A stretch of 64,000 bases of DNA from Novosphingobium cyanobacteriorum (GTDB lineage Bacteria > Pseudomonadota > Alphaproteobacteria > Sphingomonadales > Sphingomonadaceae), in assembly GCF_029436685.1 (NCBI RefSeq), contig NZ_JAROCY010000005.1, forward strand, positions 240,785 to 304,784, in the 5' to 3' direction. Below, piece after piece: positions 8,273 to 17,934 of the stretch. The notes beneath the pieces were generated by a model. That model made no database searches. It was not told where the DNA came from and saw nothing but the letters and a program-made list of their open reading frames with translations. A program made the translations under genes and the position numbers. Positions within the stretch are counted from its first letter, which is position 1; each line of letters begins with the position of its first letter.

Positions 8273-11149
8273 ATGAAAATCTTTTCCATGCTGAAGACCG
8301 GCGCTGCGCCTGCCGCACTCGGCGTTGCACTGCTGGCCGGGCCGGCATTCGCGCAGGAAGCAGCGCCGCAGGCCGGCGCTGCTGCCTCGGGCGACGAGGT
8401 CATCGTCGTCACCGGTTCGCGTATCGCGCGGCCCGATCTCACGAGCACGAGCCCGCTGAATGTTGTCGGTGCGTCCGACATCGCGCTCAAGGGCGGCTCG
8501 GCGAACATCGAAAACGTGCTGAACGACCTGCCGCAAGTCACGCCGACCACCAGCGGCGCGTCCAACAACCCGGGCGGCGGTGTCGCCACGGTCAACCTGC
8601 GCAACCTGGGTGACCAGCGCACCCTCGTCCTCGTCGACGGTCGTCGCTACATGTCGTACGACGTCAACCAGGTGGTCGACCTCAACACCATTCCGTCGGC
8701 CCTGATCGAGCGCGTCGACGTGGTCACCGGCGGCCAGTCGGCGGTCTACGGTTCCGACGCCATTGCCGGTGTCGTCAACTTCAGCCTGAAGCGCAACTTC
8801 TCGGGCATCACCGTGAACAGCAGCTATGACCTGACCGGTCGTGGCGACGGGGCGATCTTCGACATCAACGGCGTCGTTGGCGGCAACTTCGAAGACGGCC
8901 GCGGCAACGCCACGATGTTCGTCGGCTACACCGAGCGTAAGGCGGTGTTCGCTGCTGCGCGCGGTTTCGCCAAGAATGCGCTGGTTGACAACGGTGATGG
9001 CACCTTCAGTTTCGGCGGATCGGGCTCGGTGCCGCAGGGTCGTATCAACCTGCCCGGCATTGGCGCCGCAACTGGCCTTGGATGCGACATCCAAGATTTC
9101 GCCGGTGGCGTGAACAGCTGCTACGATTCGACCGCTGACGCGTACAACTATGCGCCGATCAACTACCTGCAGGTGCCGCAGAAGCGCTTCGTGGTCGCCG
9201 GCATGGCGCACTACGAAATCAACGACAACTTCAAGCCTTACATCGAGGCACAGTTCGTCAACAACCGCGTAAGCGCGCTGCTCGCCCCCACGCCGATCAG
9301 CAACGGCACGCCCTATGGCGATGGCGTAATCGGCAAGATCAACCTGTTCGTGAACTCGCCATTCTTCACCCCGGAATTCCGCACGGCCCTCGGCACGCTG
9401 GATACCGATGGTGACGGCTACGTCCAGTCCAACTTCAACTATCGCACAACGCAGTTGGGCGGCCGCCTCAACAAGGACGATCGCAGCGCCTATCGCTTCG
9501 TCGTCGGCATGAAGGGCGATATCGGTGCCGGGTTCTCGTATGATGGCTACTACATGTATGCTCGTACCAAGAACACGCAGCGTCAGCAGGGCAACGTGGC
9601 GATCGACCGGTTCCTCGCCGCCACCACCAATGCCGTCGTCGGCGGTCAGCTCGTCTGCGCCGATCCTACCGCGCGCGCGGCGGGCTGCGCTCCGGCCAAC
9701 ATCTTCGGCGCAAACAACCTGAGCCCCGAAGCCGTAAAGTATCTTGGTGTTTCGGCAACCAATATCGAAACCTACAACACTCAGGTCGCCTCGTTCGCGG
9801 TCACCAACCCCAATCTGTTCGATCTGGGCGCAGGTGGTGTCGGCCTCGCTCTTGGTGCCGAATACCGCAAGGAATCGGGATCGGTTGAACCGGATACCTA
9901 CCTGGCATCGGGCAACGTGGCCGGTTTCAACCCCGGTCAGGCAACCGGCGGCAGCTACAACGTGAAGGAGTTCTTCGGCGAACTTCGCGTGCCGATCCTG
10001 CGTGATTCCTTCATCCACAGGCTCGATCTGAACGGCGCGGCTCGCTACTCGAAGTATTCGAATGCGCCGGGCGATGTGTTCACCTGGTCGGCAGGCCTCG
10101 AACTGGCGCCCACTCCGGACATCACCTTCCGCGGCCAGTACCAGAAAGCGGTTCGTGGCCCCAGCGTCAACGAACTCTATCTGGGCAACACCGTGTCGTT
10201 CAACGGCAATGCCGACAAGTGCGGCACGGCGGCTGCCCTTTCCGGTACGCTGAACCAGATCTGCACCGCACAGTTCAACGCTGCGGGCGCGCCGACCAGC
10301 CTGATCGGCAACCCGATCATCCAGGATCCCAATATCGTCAATCCGTTGACGTTCATTGGCGGCAACTCCGGCCTGCGTGAAGAGACCGCCAAGACCTACA
10401 CCCTCGGCGCCGTCCTCACGCCAACCTTCCTGCCCGGCTTCACCGCCACGGTCGATTACTACAACATCAAGATCGACAACTATATCACGGCTGGCGTAGG
10501 CACCGATGCGATCGGCACCCTGTGCTTCGATCGCTTCAACCAGGCCTATTGCGATGTCATCGCCCGTAACTCGGTGGGTGAAATCGACACCTTCCGTGAC
10601 GGTTATGTCAACTCCGGCGGTCTCAAGACCTCGGGCGTCGACATCAGCATGAACTATCGTACGGATATCGGGACCCTGATGGGAAGCCCGGCCAAGGTTT
10701 CGCTGTCGTTTGACGGTACGCGCCTGATCCGCAACGATTTCACCCCGGTCGTCGGGCTCGACCTGGTCTATAAGTGCGCTGGCTCATTCGGTGCAAACTG
10801 CGGCGTGCCCACGCCGAAGTGGCGCCACATGGCGACGACCGGCCTCAGCGTCGGTCCGTTCGATGCGCAGTTCTCCTGGCGCTACATCGGCAGCGCTTAC
10901 GATGATGATCCAAACAGCGATTACGCCTCTGAGAACTTCGACGCCGTCAGCTACTTTGATCTGGCTCTGGCTTTCGAAGTCAACGAACACTTCACCCTGC
11001 GCGGTGGCGTGACCAACCTGTTCGACAAGGAACCCCCGCTTGCTGCCTCGACGCAGAACGGCGGCAACGGCGAACAGACCAACACGTTCCCGACCCTGTA
11101 TGACGTGCTTGGTCGTCGCTTCTTCATGAGCGCCACCATGCACTTCTGA
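8273..11149 (+). CDS. TonB-dependent outer-membrane receptor
   Basis: A 958-residue TonB-dependent receptor. The signal peptide is about residues 1-27 (cleavage near AFAQ). A TonB-box-like DEVIVVTGSRI is followed by the plug domain (about 50-170) with NVVGASDIAL, TLVLVDGRR and SAVYGSDAIAGVVNF. A 22-strand barrel ends in aromatic F (ATMHF), as the Bam machinery requires. The size and plug fit the large sphingomonad family that imports plant- or oligosaccharide-derived compounds, but no neighbouring catabolic genes reveal the ligand. It is monocistronic, with a strong terminator at 11179. Confidence 0.93.
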   Translation: MKIFSMLKTGAAPAALGVALLAGPAFAQEAAPQAGAAASGDEVIVVTGSRIARPDLTSTSPLNVVGASDIALKGGSANIENVLNDLPQVTPTTSGASNNPGGGVATVNLRNLGDQRTLVLVDGRRYMSYDVNQVVDLNTIPSALIERVDVVTGGQSAVYGSDAIAGVVNFSLKRNFSGITVNSSYDLTGRGDGAIFDINGVVGGNFEDGRGNATMFVGYTERKAVFAAARGFAKNALVDNGDGTFSFGGSGSVPQGRINLPGIGAATGLGCDIQDFAGGVNSCYDSTADAYNYAPINYLQVPQKRFVVAGMAHYEINDNFKPYIEAQFVNNRVSALLAPTPISNGTPYGDGVIGKINLFVNSPFFTPEFRTALGTLDTDGDGYVQSNFNYRTTQLGGRLNKDDRSAYRFVVGMKGDIGAGFSYDGYYMYARTKNTQRQQGNVAIDRFLAATTNAVVGGQLVCADPTARAAGCAPANIFGANNLSPEAVKYLGVSATNIETYNTQVASFAVTNPNLFDLGAGGVGLALGAEYRKESGSVEPDTYLASGNVAGFNPGQATGGSYNVKEFFGELRVPILRDSFIHRLDLNGAARYSKYSNAPGDVFTWSAGLELAPTPDITFRGQYQKAVRGPSVNELYLGNTVSFNGNADKCGTAAALSGTLNQICTAQFNAAGAPTSLIGNPIIQDPNIVNPLTFIGGNSGLREETAKTYTLGAVLTPTFLPGFTATVDYYNIKIDNYITAGVGTDAIGTLCFDRFNQAYCDVIARNSVGEIDTFRDGYVNSGGLKTSGVDISMNYRTDIGTLMGSPAKVSLSFDGTRLIRNDFTPVVGLDLVYKCAGSFGANCGVPTPKWRHMATTGLSVGPFDAQFSWRYIGSAYDDDPNSDYASENFDAVSYFDLALAFEVNEHFTLRGGVTNLFDKEPPLAASTQNGGNGEQTNTFPTLYDVLGRRFFMSATMHF

Positions 11150-11178
11150 TCCGTTCGGACCAGACGACAGAAAACACG

Positions 11179-11213
11179 CCGGGCCGGGTCGCAAGACCCG
11201 GCCCGGTTTGTCT
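11179..11213 (+). terminator. rho-independent terminator of the TonB receptor gene
   Basis: A perfect 12-bp stem, CCGGGCCGGGTC (11179-11190) and GACCCGGCCCGG (11195-11206), with a GCAA loop, followed by TTTGTCT. It starts 30 bp past the receptor stop codon. Confidence 0.9.
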
Positions 11214-11643
11214 ATGCGCAGTGCACGTTCGATACTGAGTTAAGTGCGGGTTCGATCCCCGCCGGCTAGCACCCGAAAGGTCGGTACGTTGTGCTGAAAG
11301 CTCATTGGCTCTGTCCGCTCCTGCCTTCGGCCTCGCAATGGTGGCAGCATTGCGATCTTGCCGCTCGGATCGCCCATGGCTGAAGTGTTCAGCAGCACAT
11401 AGGTCGGCGACGATTGAAGGACAGGTTACCCTCGATTACCGGCCTCGTACCACTTCAGCCGTTGCCGTACTGCGCGATGATATCGCCAATTGGTCGACGC
11501 AGATCTGAGCGTCGTTTCATGATCGGCGTACCTTTGACACGAGCTGGCCAAAGGTCGGAGCGCTGGTGAAGGTCCACAAGCCATAGCTCAGAATGAGCGT
11601 TTCGGGCTGCCTTCCCTGCAGGTGCATCCGCACCCGCTGAAGA
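11214..11643. other. gene-free gap with tRNA-like T-arm fragment
   Basis: About 430 bp with no convincing coding frame and lower GC than its flanks. At 11246-11262 the sequence forms a T-arm: GCGGG, the conserved TTCGATC loop, CCCGC. It is followed by seven bases, C and ACC, as at a tRNA 3' end. No anticodon or D arm exists upstream, so this is at most a fragment. The remainder may be decayed insertion DNA (inference). Confidence 0.4.
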
Positions 11644-13443
11644 TCACTGAACCCGCCAGAACTTCATGTGCGATCCCGGCGCCAGTTCCACCTGTTTGGC
11701 CCATGCCGGCGCCTTGCCCTCCATCAGCTGCGCCATCAGCCCTTGCGGCGCGCGTCTGGCGTAGATGCCGGGCTCGGCGATGTCCGGGCACAGGGCGATC
11801 AGCGTGGCGTGGTGGGCGCGGATGATCGGCAGGGCTTCCTGCGGCGTGCCGATGAACGCGGCGATCACGTCGTGCATTCCCGCGCTGGCGCGGTGGTGGC
11901 CGGTGGCGATCACGCGGTGCGGCGTGCGCACCAGCAGGTCGGGCCCAATGTCCAGCGGGGCGAAGATATCGGTGGCGGGCAGGCGGTTCAGCGCATTGGC
12001 CGCGATGTCATAACGGCACTGGCTGAACTTCATCGCCACGCCGATGCGGTTGCTCGATGCCGGATGGATGCGGCCCCAAGCCACCACCGGCAGCGATGGC
12101 ATCAGCGCCAGAACGATCGCCAGGTATCCGCCCACGCGCCGGGCCGGGCGGATCTCGGTGCGCAGGCCCCTGATCCAGCGCAGCACCAGCGCCGCCGTGG
12201 GCAGCGCGGCAAAGCCGCAGGCGCTGGCGGTGGCGCGGGCCACCAGCAGCCCGATTGCCCAGCTTCCCGCCAGCACCACGGCATAGTCCAGCCACAGCCA
12301 CATCCGTTCGCGGGTCGGCGCGCGGCGCGCGTGGTCCAGCGCGGCGAGCAGGCCGATCATCGGCACACATACCGTGGTCGCGGCATAAGCGATGGGTGAT
12401 CGCCAGAACGGCAGCCCTTCGGAAACCCCGGCATACCACATCCGGCGCACCAGCGGGTCCAGCGCCACGAAGGCGCCGCCCTTGCACTGTGGCGCGCCAC
12501 CCAGCATGATCGCCGCCGCACCCGCGCCGATCAGGGCAAGCATCCCCAGCTGCACCGCGATGGGCCGCGGCCCGGCCAGGCGCAGCGCCCACGCGCCCGC
12601 CGCGATCCACGCGAATATGCCAAGATGCACCGGCGAAATCGCATCGCAATGCGTCGCCAGGTCGTATGTCCCACGCGTGCCCAGGTAGATCGCCGCACCG
12701 GCCAGCGCCAGCGGCGTTGCCGCAGCGGTGAACCATGCGAAACGGCGCTGCGGATCGCGCAGGTCACGCAACACGCAGGCACCCAGGAACACCGCCGTCA
12801 GCGGCAGCCCTTCGATGGAGATGGCCAGCAAGGCCGCCAGCGAAGCGCCGATGGCCAAGCCACCCTTGCGCGGGTCTTGCGCGCACAGCCCGTTCAGCGC
12901 GGCCAGCGCCAGCACGATCTGCCAGCCGTGGTGGTCGATGCGCAACGGCGTCATCTGGAACAGCAGCGGGCTGGCGATGCCGGTGACAAGGCAGGCCACG
13001 CCCACCGTCTCGCTGTCGAACAGCTTTGCAGCCAGTCGACCCACCAGCATCAGCGCGCACAGCAGCGTCAGCAGCGGCACCATCACCACCGTCACGAATT
13101 CGGCATTGGCCGTGCCCAGCAGCGGGCGCAGGATCAGGATCATCCCGGCGAGCGGAATATCCACCAGCCGCGACCAGTGCATCGGCACGCCCTGCGGCGC
13201 CATAACGCGGTACTGGTGCACGTCGAACCACGATTGCCCGGCCAGCAGGTCGCGCACCTGCAGCAGGCGCAGCGCATCGTCGGGATCGCCAAAGCGCACC
13301 TTGGCGATGCTGGACCAGTTCACCGCGATCAGGATCACCGCCAGCACAAGCCACACCAGCAGCACGCGCAAGGCATAGGCCGGCCGTTCGCCGGACACGG
13401 GGACGAGCGCCATGCTCATCGTCGGGCGCGCCAAGCTGGCCAT
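11644..13443 (-). CDS. polytopic membrane protein, GT-C glycosyltransferase-like
   Basis: A 599-residue protein with about ten to twelve hydrophobic segments (residues about 20-460) and a soluble C-terminal domain. The first loop holds GDPDDALRLLQVRDLLAG and then HQYRVMAPQGVPMHWSRLVD, an acidic/aromatic first loop like that of GT-C lipid-sugar glycosyltransferases; the assignment is by architecture only. The ATG at 13443 overlaps the GtrA stop by one base (TGATG), so the two are coupled. With GtrA and the FAD oxidoreductase upstream, a role in modifying cell-surface glycans is plausible. Confidence 0.75.
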   Translation of the reverse strand: MASLARPTMSMALVPVSGERPAYALRVLLVWLVLAVILIAVNWSSIAKVRFGDPDDALRLLQVRDLLAGQSWFDVHQYRVMAPQGVPMHWSRLVDIPLAGMILILRPLLGTANAEFVTVVMVPLLTLLCALMLVGRLAAKLFDSETVGVACLVTGIASPLLFQMTPLRIDHHGWQIVLALAALNGLCAQDPRKGGLAIGASLAALLAISIEGLPLTAVFLGACVLRDLRDPQRRFAWFTAAATPLALAGAAIYLGTRGTYDLATHCDAISPVHLGIFAWIAAGAWALRLAGPRPIAVQLGMLALIGAGAAAIMLGGAPQCKGGAFVALDPLVRRMWYAGVSEGLPFWRSPIAYAATTVCVPMIGLLAALDHARRAPTRERMWLWLDYAVVLAGSWAIGLLVARATASACGFAALPTAALVLRWIRGLRTEIRPARRVGGYLAIVLALMPSLPVVAWGRIHPASSNRIGVAMKFSQCRYDIAANALNRLPATDIFAPLDIGPDLLVRTPHRVIATGHHRASAGMHDVIAAFIGTPQEALPIIRAHHATLIALCPDIAEPGIYARRAPQGLMAQLMEGKAPAWAKQVELAPGSHMKFWRVQ

Positions 13444-13856
13444 CAGCGAAACACCACACGCTTGCGCAGCAGCCAGGTCGCGACGAAGCTCGCCACGATC
13501 GCCACCAGCTTGGCCACGCGCGGGTCCACCCCGGCCAGCGTCGCCGCGCCCACGATCGCGGTGGTCAGCCCCAGCCCGATCAGCGCGGAAATCACGAACA
13601 TCGCCTTCTGCCGCGTCCGCGCCGCGCCGCGTGTCGCCACCTGGTCGGCAAAGACCTTGCGGCTCGAAAGCAGCCAGTGCGCCACGATGCCGCAACTGTA
13701 GCCGATGGCGGAGGCCGCCATTGCCGGCATGCCCGCCGCCAGCAGCGCGAGGAAAGCGCCCATGTCCACCGCCAGCGCGCCCACGCTGGCCAGGATATAG
13801 CGCACCAGCGTCACCTGGCGCAGGCGATCAAGCATCGGCAGGACCAGTTCGGTCAT
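13443..13856 (-). CDS. GtrA-family membrane protein
   Basis: A 137-residue GtrA-like protein with four transmembrane segments. It starts the domain with RYILASVGALAVDMGAF, and the family Trp/Arg signatures recur in AHWLLSSRKVF and near the end in WLLRKRVVF. GtrA proteins are thought to move polyprenyl-phosphate-linked sugars across the inner membrane for glycan modification. It overlaps the downstream membrane protein by one base and follows the oxidoreductase by 74 bp. A GGGCGCGG/CCGCGCCC hairpin in that gap is terminator-like only when read on the opposite strand. Confidence 0.85.
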   Translation of the reverse strand: MTELVLPMLDRLRQVTLVRYILASVGALAVDMGAFLALLAAGMPAMAASAIGYSCGIVAHWLLSSRKVFADQVATRGAARTRQKAMFVISALIGLGLTTAIVGAATLAGVDPRVAKLVAIVASFVATWLLRKRVVFR

Positions 13857-13930
13857 CGCGGGAGTTCCGGTTTTCGCAGGGAAGGGCGGGCGCGGTCATC
13901 ATCTGCAGCCGCGCCCTTTTGCATGCGTGC

Positions 13931-15538
13931 TCAGGCGGCCTTGCGACCGCTGGCGGAAACCTTGCCCGGCACGTCCCGCACACTGGCGAGTGCAGCAGCC
14001 TGGTCCGGCGTCGGCTCGCGATGGCCGGGCCGCGTCGGGATCGCCTTCTGCGCGCCCTCGTCGCCCGCCTCGTGATACTCGGCGTCCTCGTTCACGCACC
14101 AGATGTCGTAGACGCGCTCGCCCGCCAGGATGTTCTCCACCGTCAGCATGGCGGTCATCATCGCGTGGTCCTGGTTGTTGTAGCGGTGCATGCCGTTGCG
14201 GCCGACCATGTGCAGCGTGGGGAAGCGCTCCTCCAGCTCGCCGCGCATCGCCGCCACGTTGGCCGCGTATTCGTCGTCATAGACCGGATAGGCCTTTTCC
14301 TGCCGCACCACCGCGCCACCGATCACGTCGTCGGGGTTCACCAGGCCCAGGATCGCCATTTCCTTCTTGGCCAGCTCGATCAGGCCCTCGTCGGTCGATG
14401 CCCAGAGGTCGTCGCCCTCGAAGCAGAAGTATTCCAGCCCTACGCAGGCCACGCTCTCGTCGGGCACCATCTCGGGCGACCACGAACGGAAGTTCTGGAT
14501 GCGGCCCACCTTCACCTTGCTGTCGTGAATGTAGATCCAGTTGTCGGGAAACAGGTCCTCGCTGCGGATCTTCAGCGCCACGGTCAGGAAGTCGCGATAC
14601 TTCAGCCGGCTCGCCTCCAGCGTCGTCTGCGGCAGGGGGTGCAGCCGCGCCGCCAGTTCGCGCATCGGCGCGCTGCTGATGGCGTGGCGGGCGCGGATCA
14701 TCGTCTCGCCGCCATCATCGGCGCGCGTGGCGGAAAGGCGCCAGCCGCCCTGGCCGTCGCTGGCCAGCTGCTTCATCGCATGGCCCATCAGCACGTGGCT
14801 GCCCGCTGCGATCACCTTGTCGCGCGCCGCTTCCCACATCATGCCCGGCCCCTGCCGCGGATAGCGGAAGGTTTCCAATAGCGTCTTGGTCGCCATGCCG
14901 TCGTTCGGGCGCTTGTTCAGCCCCAGCGAGCGCTTCAGCCCGTCCAGCACCGCCGCGCCCAGCGAAAGGCCCTTGATGCGCTGCGCCGCCCAGTCCGCGC
15001 TCATCTCGTTGCAGGGCATGCCCCACACCTTCTCGGTATAGGTCTTGAAGAAGATCGAATAGAGCTTCTTGCCGAACTGGTTGCTGGTCCAGTCCTCGAA
15101 GCTCTTCACCTCGCGGATGGGAAACAGCTTGGCCAGGCCATAGCTCGCCATGCAGGTGGTCGAACGCCAGATTCCCAGGTTGCGCAGCGCCTCGAACGCG
15201 CGCAGCGGATAGGAATAGAACCGGCCCTCGTAATAGATCCGGCTCATCCGCGGCCGCTGGATGAAATCGTCGGGCAGGATCTCGTTCCACAGGTCCACCA
15301 CCTGCTGACTCTTGGAAAAGAAGCGGTGCCCGCCGATGTCGAAGCGATAGCCTTCGTGCTCCACCGTGCGGCTGATCCCGCCGACATAGCGGGTGTCCTT
15401 CTCGATGATCGCCACCTTCAGCCCCTGCTTGGAAAGCAGGTAACCGGCGGTCAGGCCGGCAGGCCCCGCACCGATGATCGCCACGTCCACATCGTACTCG
15501 CGGCTTTCCGCCTGCGCTGCCCCAAACCCGTCAACCAT
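13931..15538 (-). CDS. FAD-dependent oxidoreductase (amine oxidase/UGM-like)
   Basis: A 535-residue flavoprotein with N-terminal Rossmann motif [13 protein letters not shown], an acidic end of the second strand ([11 protein letters not shown]), and [19 protein letters not shown]. The C-terminal FAD-contact region includes [15 protein letters not shown]. The layout is that of the amine-oxidase/UDP-galactopyranose mutase group, often found in polysaccharide loci. The ATG at 15538 is preferred over a GTG five codons upstream because GGGG precedes it at normal spacing. It heads the GtrA/membrane-protein run. The substrate is unknown; a sugar-nucleotide or lipid-linked glycan is an inference from context. 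Confidence 0.85.
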   Translation of the reverse strand: MVDGFGAAQAESREYDVDVAIIGAGPAGLTAGYLLSKQGLKVAIIEKDTRYVGGISRTVEHEGYRFDIGGHRFFSKSQQVVDLWNEILPDDFIQRPRMSRIYYEGRFYSYPLRAFEALRNLGIWRSTTCMASYGLAKLFPIREVKSFEDWTSNQFGKKLYSIFFKTYTEKVWGMPCNEMSADWAAQRIKGLSLGAAVLDGLKRSLGLNKRPNDGMATKTLLETFRYPRQGPGMMWEAARDKVIAAGSHVLMGHAMKQLASDGQGGWRLSATRADDGGETMIRARHAISSAPMRELAARLHPLPQTTLEASRLKYRDFLTVALKIRSEDLFPDNWIYIHDSKVKVGRIQNFRSWSPEMVPDESVACVGLEYFCFEGDDLWASTDEGLIELAKKEMAILGLVNPDDVIGGAVVRQEKAYPVYDDEYAANVAAMRGELEERFPTLHMVGRNGMHRYNNQDHAMMTAMLTVENILAGERVYDIWCVNEDAEYHEAGDEGAQKAIPTRPGHREPTPDQAAALASVRDVPGKVSASGRKAA

Positions 15539-15663
15539 CAGATGCCCCGTCACAGCGGTTACTTGGTGATCCGGGGATGAAGGAAAATGGATAAGGGAAG
15601 GTTAACGCCGCGCTGCGGCTTCGCGAAAAAGATCGCCCGGCAAAGGCGGGTAAAGCGCGCAGT

Positions 15664-16290
15664 TCAGCCGGCCTTGCCCATCGGCGCGGCCTTGCCGGCC
15701 TTGTCCTCCGGCTCCTGCAAGGCCGCCACGAACCGCGCCAGCTCTTCCAGGCGGAACGTCTGCTCGAACACCAGCCCATAATTGGGGTGATTGCGCCAGC
15801 GCACCTTGGCATAGATCGCCCGGCTGCCCCCTTGAGCGCCACCCTGGGGCCCGCCCGGCGTCTCCACCCGCACCAGTTCGTTCACCAGCAGCCACTTCTC
15901 GCCGCTGATATGCGCGCCCTGCTGCGAAAGATCGTGGAACCGCACCGGCACCGCCTCGCCGCCCGAATGCAGCACGCCTTCCAGGTTCACGCGCAGCCGC
16001 ACCTGCCGCCGGCCCGAACCCGTGCCCACCTCGTCGATCAGCCGCTCCACCGCCACCGGCTCGTCGAACTGCAGCCCGGCGTTGTCACCCGCCTGCCACA
16101 CCACTTTCGCCGCGAACCGCTCCCCATTGGCCAGTTCCAGCACCAGCCTGCGGTGCGCAGGCAGCGGCGCAAACAGGCGCACCTTGGCCCCGGTGGCCGA
16201 TGCATCGCGCAGGATGCACAGCACTTCCACATCGTCCAGCGTCAGCTTGGCCACGCGGATCAACAGGGTAAACCGCGGCGCCGCACGCAT
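15664..16290 (-). CDS. tandem PilZ-domain protein
   Basis: A 208-residue protein with two PilZ domains, which bind cyclic di-GMP. Domain 1 (about 4-95) has the D/NxSxxG motif as DASATG, but its upstream basic motif is PRFTLLIR, spaced differently from the canonical RxxxR. Domain 2 (about 97-195) has RQVRLR followed by DLSQQG, close to canonical. No output or membrane domain is present. The ATG at 16290 starts directly at domain 1. It stands alone beside the repeat-rich patch. Confidence 0.85.
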   Translation of the reverse strand: MRAAPRFTLLIRVAKLTLDDVEVLCILRDASATGAKVRLFAPLPAHRRLVLELANGERFAAKVVWQAGDNAGLQFDEPVAVERLIDEVGTGSGRRQVRLRVNLEGVLHSGGEAVPVRFHDLSQQGAHISGEKWLLVNELVRVETPGGPQGGAQGGSRAIYAKVRWRNHPNYGLVFEQTFRLEELARFVAALQEPEDKAGKAAPMGKAG

Positions 16291-16512
16291 GTTCGCGCCG
16301 GTCTGAGTCACCGCCGGACTCACCGGGTCTGGCCGCCCAGGCTGCAGGTCATCGTAGTGGACCAACCCTGTTACCCCAAGACGCTTAGCGGACAAAATGA
16401 CCGCAAAGCAGACGAAACCACCGGACTGCGTCGGTCCGATATGACAAGTAATCCCAAATTCACCTTGCCAACCCGTTACTTGCCCATGGGTCTGTCTGCG
16501 TGGCGATCCGGT

Positions 16513-16571
16513 CCTCCCTGTTTTTGCCGCGGGCACAAACGGGGAGGGGTACCGCGCGCAAAGCGCGTGGT
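16513..16571. repeat. palindromic intergenic repeat
   Basis: Two adjacent hairpins. 16513-16523 (CCTCCCTGTTT) pairs with 16537-16547 (AAACGGGGAGG) with one mismatch. At 16551-16571, ACCGCGCGC and GCGCGTGGT flank AAA. This belongs to the repeat patch that fills the 1.16 kb gene-free gap 16291-17449. Confidence 0.7.
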
Positions 16572-16627
16572 GGAGGGGCCTTGCGCCTGCCCTTCGCCAT
16601 TGCCGACGATCATTGCCCTGTTGCGGA

Positions 16628-16828
16628 GACCGGGGTGATGAAAGCGGGCGGCTATTCAATCCCTTGGCCGCAACCCACCAGCCCCGCGCAAACCCAAAAC
16701 GGATCATGATGAGCCTGTCGAACCACCACAGCGCAACCCCGTCCCCAGCACCAGAGAAGGCCCCTCCCCGGCGGGGAGGGGTTCGGGTGGGGGCTCCACG
16801 CTGCCGTTTGCACCCAACAGCAGCCCCA
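16628..16828. repeat. about 200-bp direct repeat, copy 1
   Basis: Starts at GACCGGGGTGA and ends at CAGCAGCCCC. It shares most of its length with copy 2 at 17046-17245: both read ATTCAA, CAAACCCAAAA, CTGTCGAACCA, GACAGCGCAACC-like and CCAGCACCAGA in the same order. Both contain the hairpin CCCCTCCCCGGCGGGGAGGGG. Confidence 0.75.
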
Positions 16829-16880
16829 CTCCTCAGCGCCAGCCTCGCCACCCCGCACCTGTGGGCTTTTCAGGAATATT

Positions 16881-16988
16881 TCGCGCAGAGCCCGCAGAGG
16901 TCACAGAGAGAATGTCCCTGTCCCCCGTGCTACTCCGCGCCTCTGCGCGAACCACTCTCCACCTGTCATCCCGGACCTGATCCGGGAT
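16881..16988. repeat. two further palindromes in the repeat patch
   Basis: TCGCGCAGAG (16881-16890) pairs with CTCTGCGCGA (16941-16950), resembling the widespread CGCAGAG-type repeats. ATCCCGGA (16968-16975) pairs with TCCGGGAT (16981-16988) over a CCTGA loop. Confidence 0.65.
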
Positions 16989-17045
16989 CCCGCTTCCACT
17001 TGCCGAAGCACCGCCGCAGCAGAAAAAGCGAAACCGCCGCTCAAA

Positions 17046-17245
17046 GACCGGGGTGACGAAAGTTGGCGATTATTCAACCCCTTGCCCCGGACCCACCGGC
17101 CCCACGCAAACCCAAAAACGCTCATGGTGACCCTGTCGAACCATGACAGCGCAACCTCAGCCCCAGCACCAGAAAGCCCCTCCCCGGCGGGGAGGGGTTG
17201 GGGTGGGGTCTCCACGCTTGCCTTGATGCACGACAGCAGCCCCGC
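17046..17245. repeat. about 200-bp direct repeat, copy 2
   Basis: The second copy of the element at 16628-16828, diverged by scattered substitutions and a few indels. The hairpin core (about 17167-17187) is preserved better than the flanks, as expected for a repeat kept for its palindrome. Confidence 0.75.
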
Positions 17246-17449
17246 AGGCTACAGCGCCAACATCTCATCATGAGCAGGTGGTGGAAATCAGTATACTGTC
17301 CCCCGAATTCCCTGTCCCCCGGAATTCCTGTTCCTGGAATATCCCCCGGTCCCCAAGATGCCCCGGTATTCTACTCAATACCCCCTTCCTGAATCCCACC
17401 ACCTGCCTATACACGCTGGAGAATCTGAAAAGAACCAGGGACCTAGACC

Positions 17450-17743
17450 ATGAGGAGTTTGATTATCTGTGCTCTAGCGGTTGGGCTTGCAGGCTGTGGA
17501 GCACCCCTAACCACCTTCGGCATGTTGACCTATAACGTGCCGCTATCTCAATGTAAAAAGGGCAAGCCGTACCCAGACGGGCATATGGAATGCTACGACG
17601 GGCGGAGGAATTTTACGGGCAATTATACGCCGATGAGCCAAGGGGAGCTCGCTGCCTTTCGCGCTAAGCAGCAGGCAGACTACGCCCAGCTAAGTCAGGC
17701 GCTCAACCAAGCCAACGCCCAATTCCAATCCCAGTTACAATAA
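17450..17743 (+). CDS. small lipoprotein, interrupted by in-frame stop
   Basis: 97 residues: signal peptide MRSLIICALAVGLAGC with lipobox LAGC and Cys16, then a short Cys-containing domain (LSQCKKGKPYPDGHMECYDG) and a Gln-rich helical tail. The TAA at 17741 sits where the Gln-rich tail should continue: past it, the same frame reads GNALLQQGNAAMSNLTPG and runs to a TGA at 17879. One CAA-to-TAA change explains the break. The gene has lower GC than its neighbours and sits just after the repeat patch, so it may be acquired DNA. Function unknown. Confidence 0.7.
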   Translation: MRSLIICALAVGLAGCGAPLTTFGMLTYNVPLSQCKKGKPYPDGHMECYDGRRNFTGNYTPMSQGELAAFRAKQQADYAQLSQALNQANAQFQSQLQ

Positions 17744-17881
17744 GGCAATGCTCTGCTACAGCAAGGCAATGCGGCCATGTCCAACCTAACACCGGGCTCG
17801 TACAGCTACGAGCGGTTCGACGGGGTCACCATTTTCTGTGTCCCGGTGGGATCATCTGGGGTGACCTGTAAGCCCCTCTGA
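17744..17881 (+). pseudogene. in-frame 3' remnant of the small lipoprotein gene
   Basis: The 45 codons after the 17741 stop stay open in the same frame. They read as the natural end of the upstream protein: a Gln/Asn-rich helix, then YSYERFDGVTIFCVPVGSSG and VTCKPL. The restored protein would have 143 residues. An ATG at 17777 could restart translation, but it lacks a signal peptide. Confidence 0.65.
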
Positions 17882-17934
17882 CCCACCTACCATCACGAAA
17901 TTTCTAATTTCGGGGCGTCACACCTATCTCACCC

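Noticed and set aside
8105..10018. A 637-codon minus-strand frame opposite the TonB receptor
   Set aside because: Shadow of the receptor gene; composition is artefactual and no domain is seen.
13888..13920. Hairpin GGGCGCGG/CCGCGCCC with TTTT
   Set aside because: The T-run is on the plus strand, where no gene ends here; both flanking genes are on the minus strand. Not listed as a terminator.
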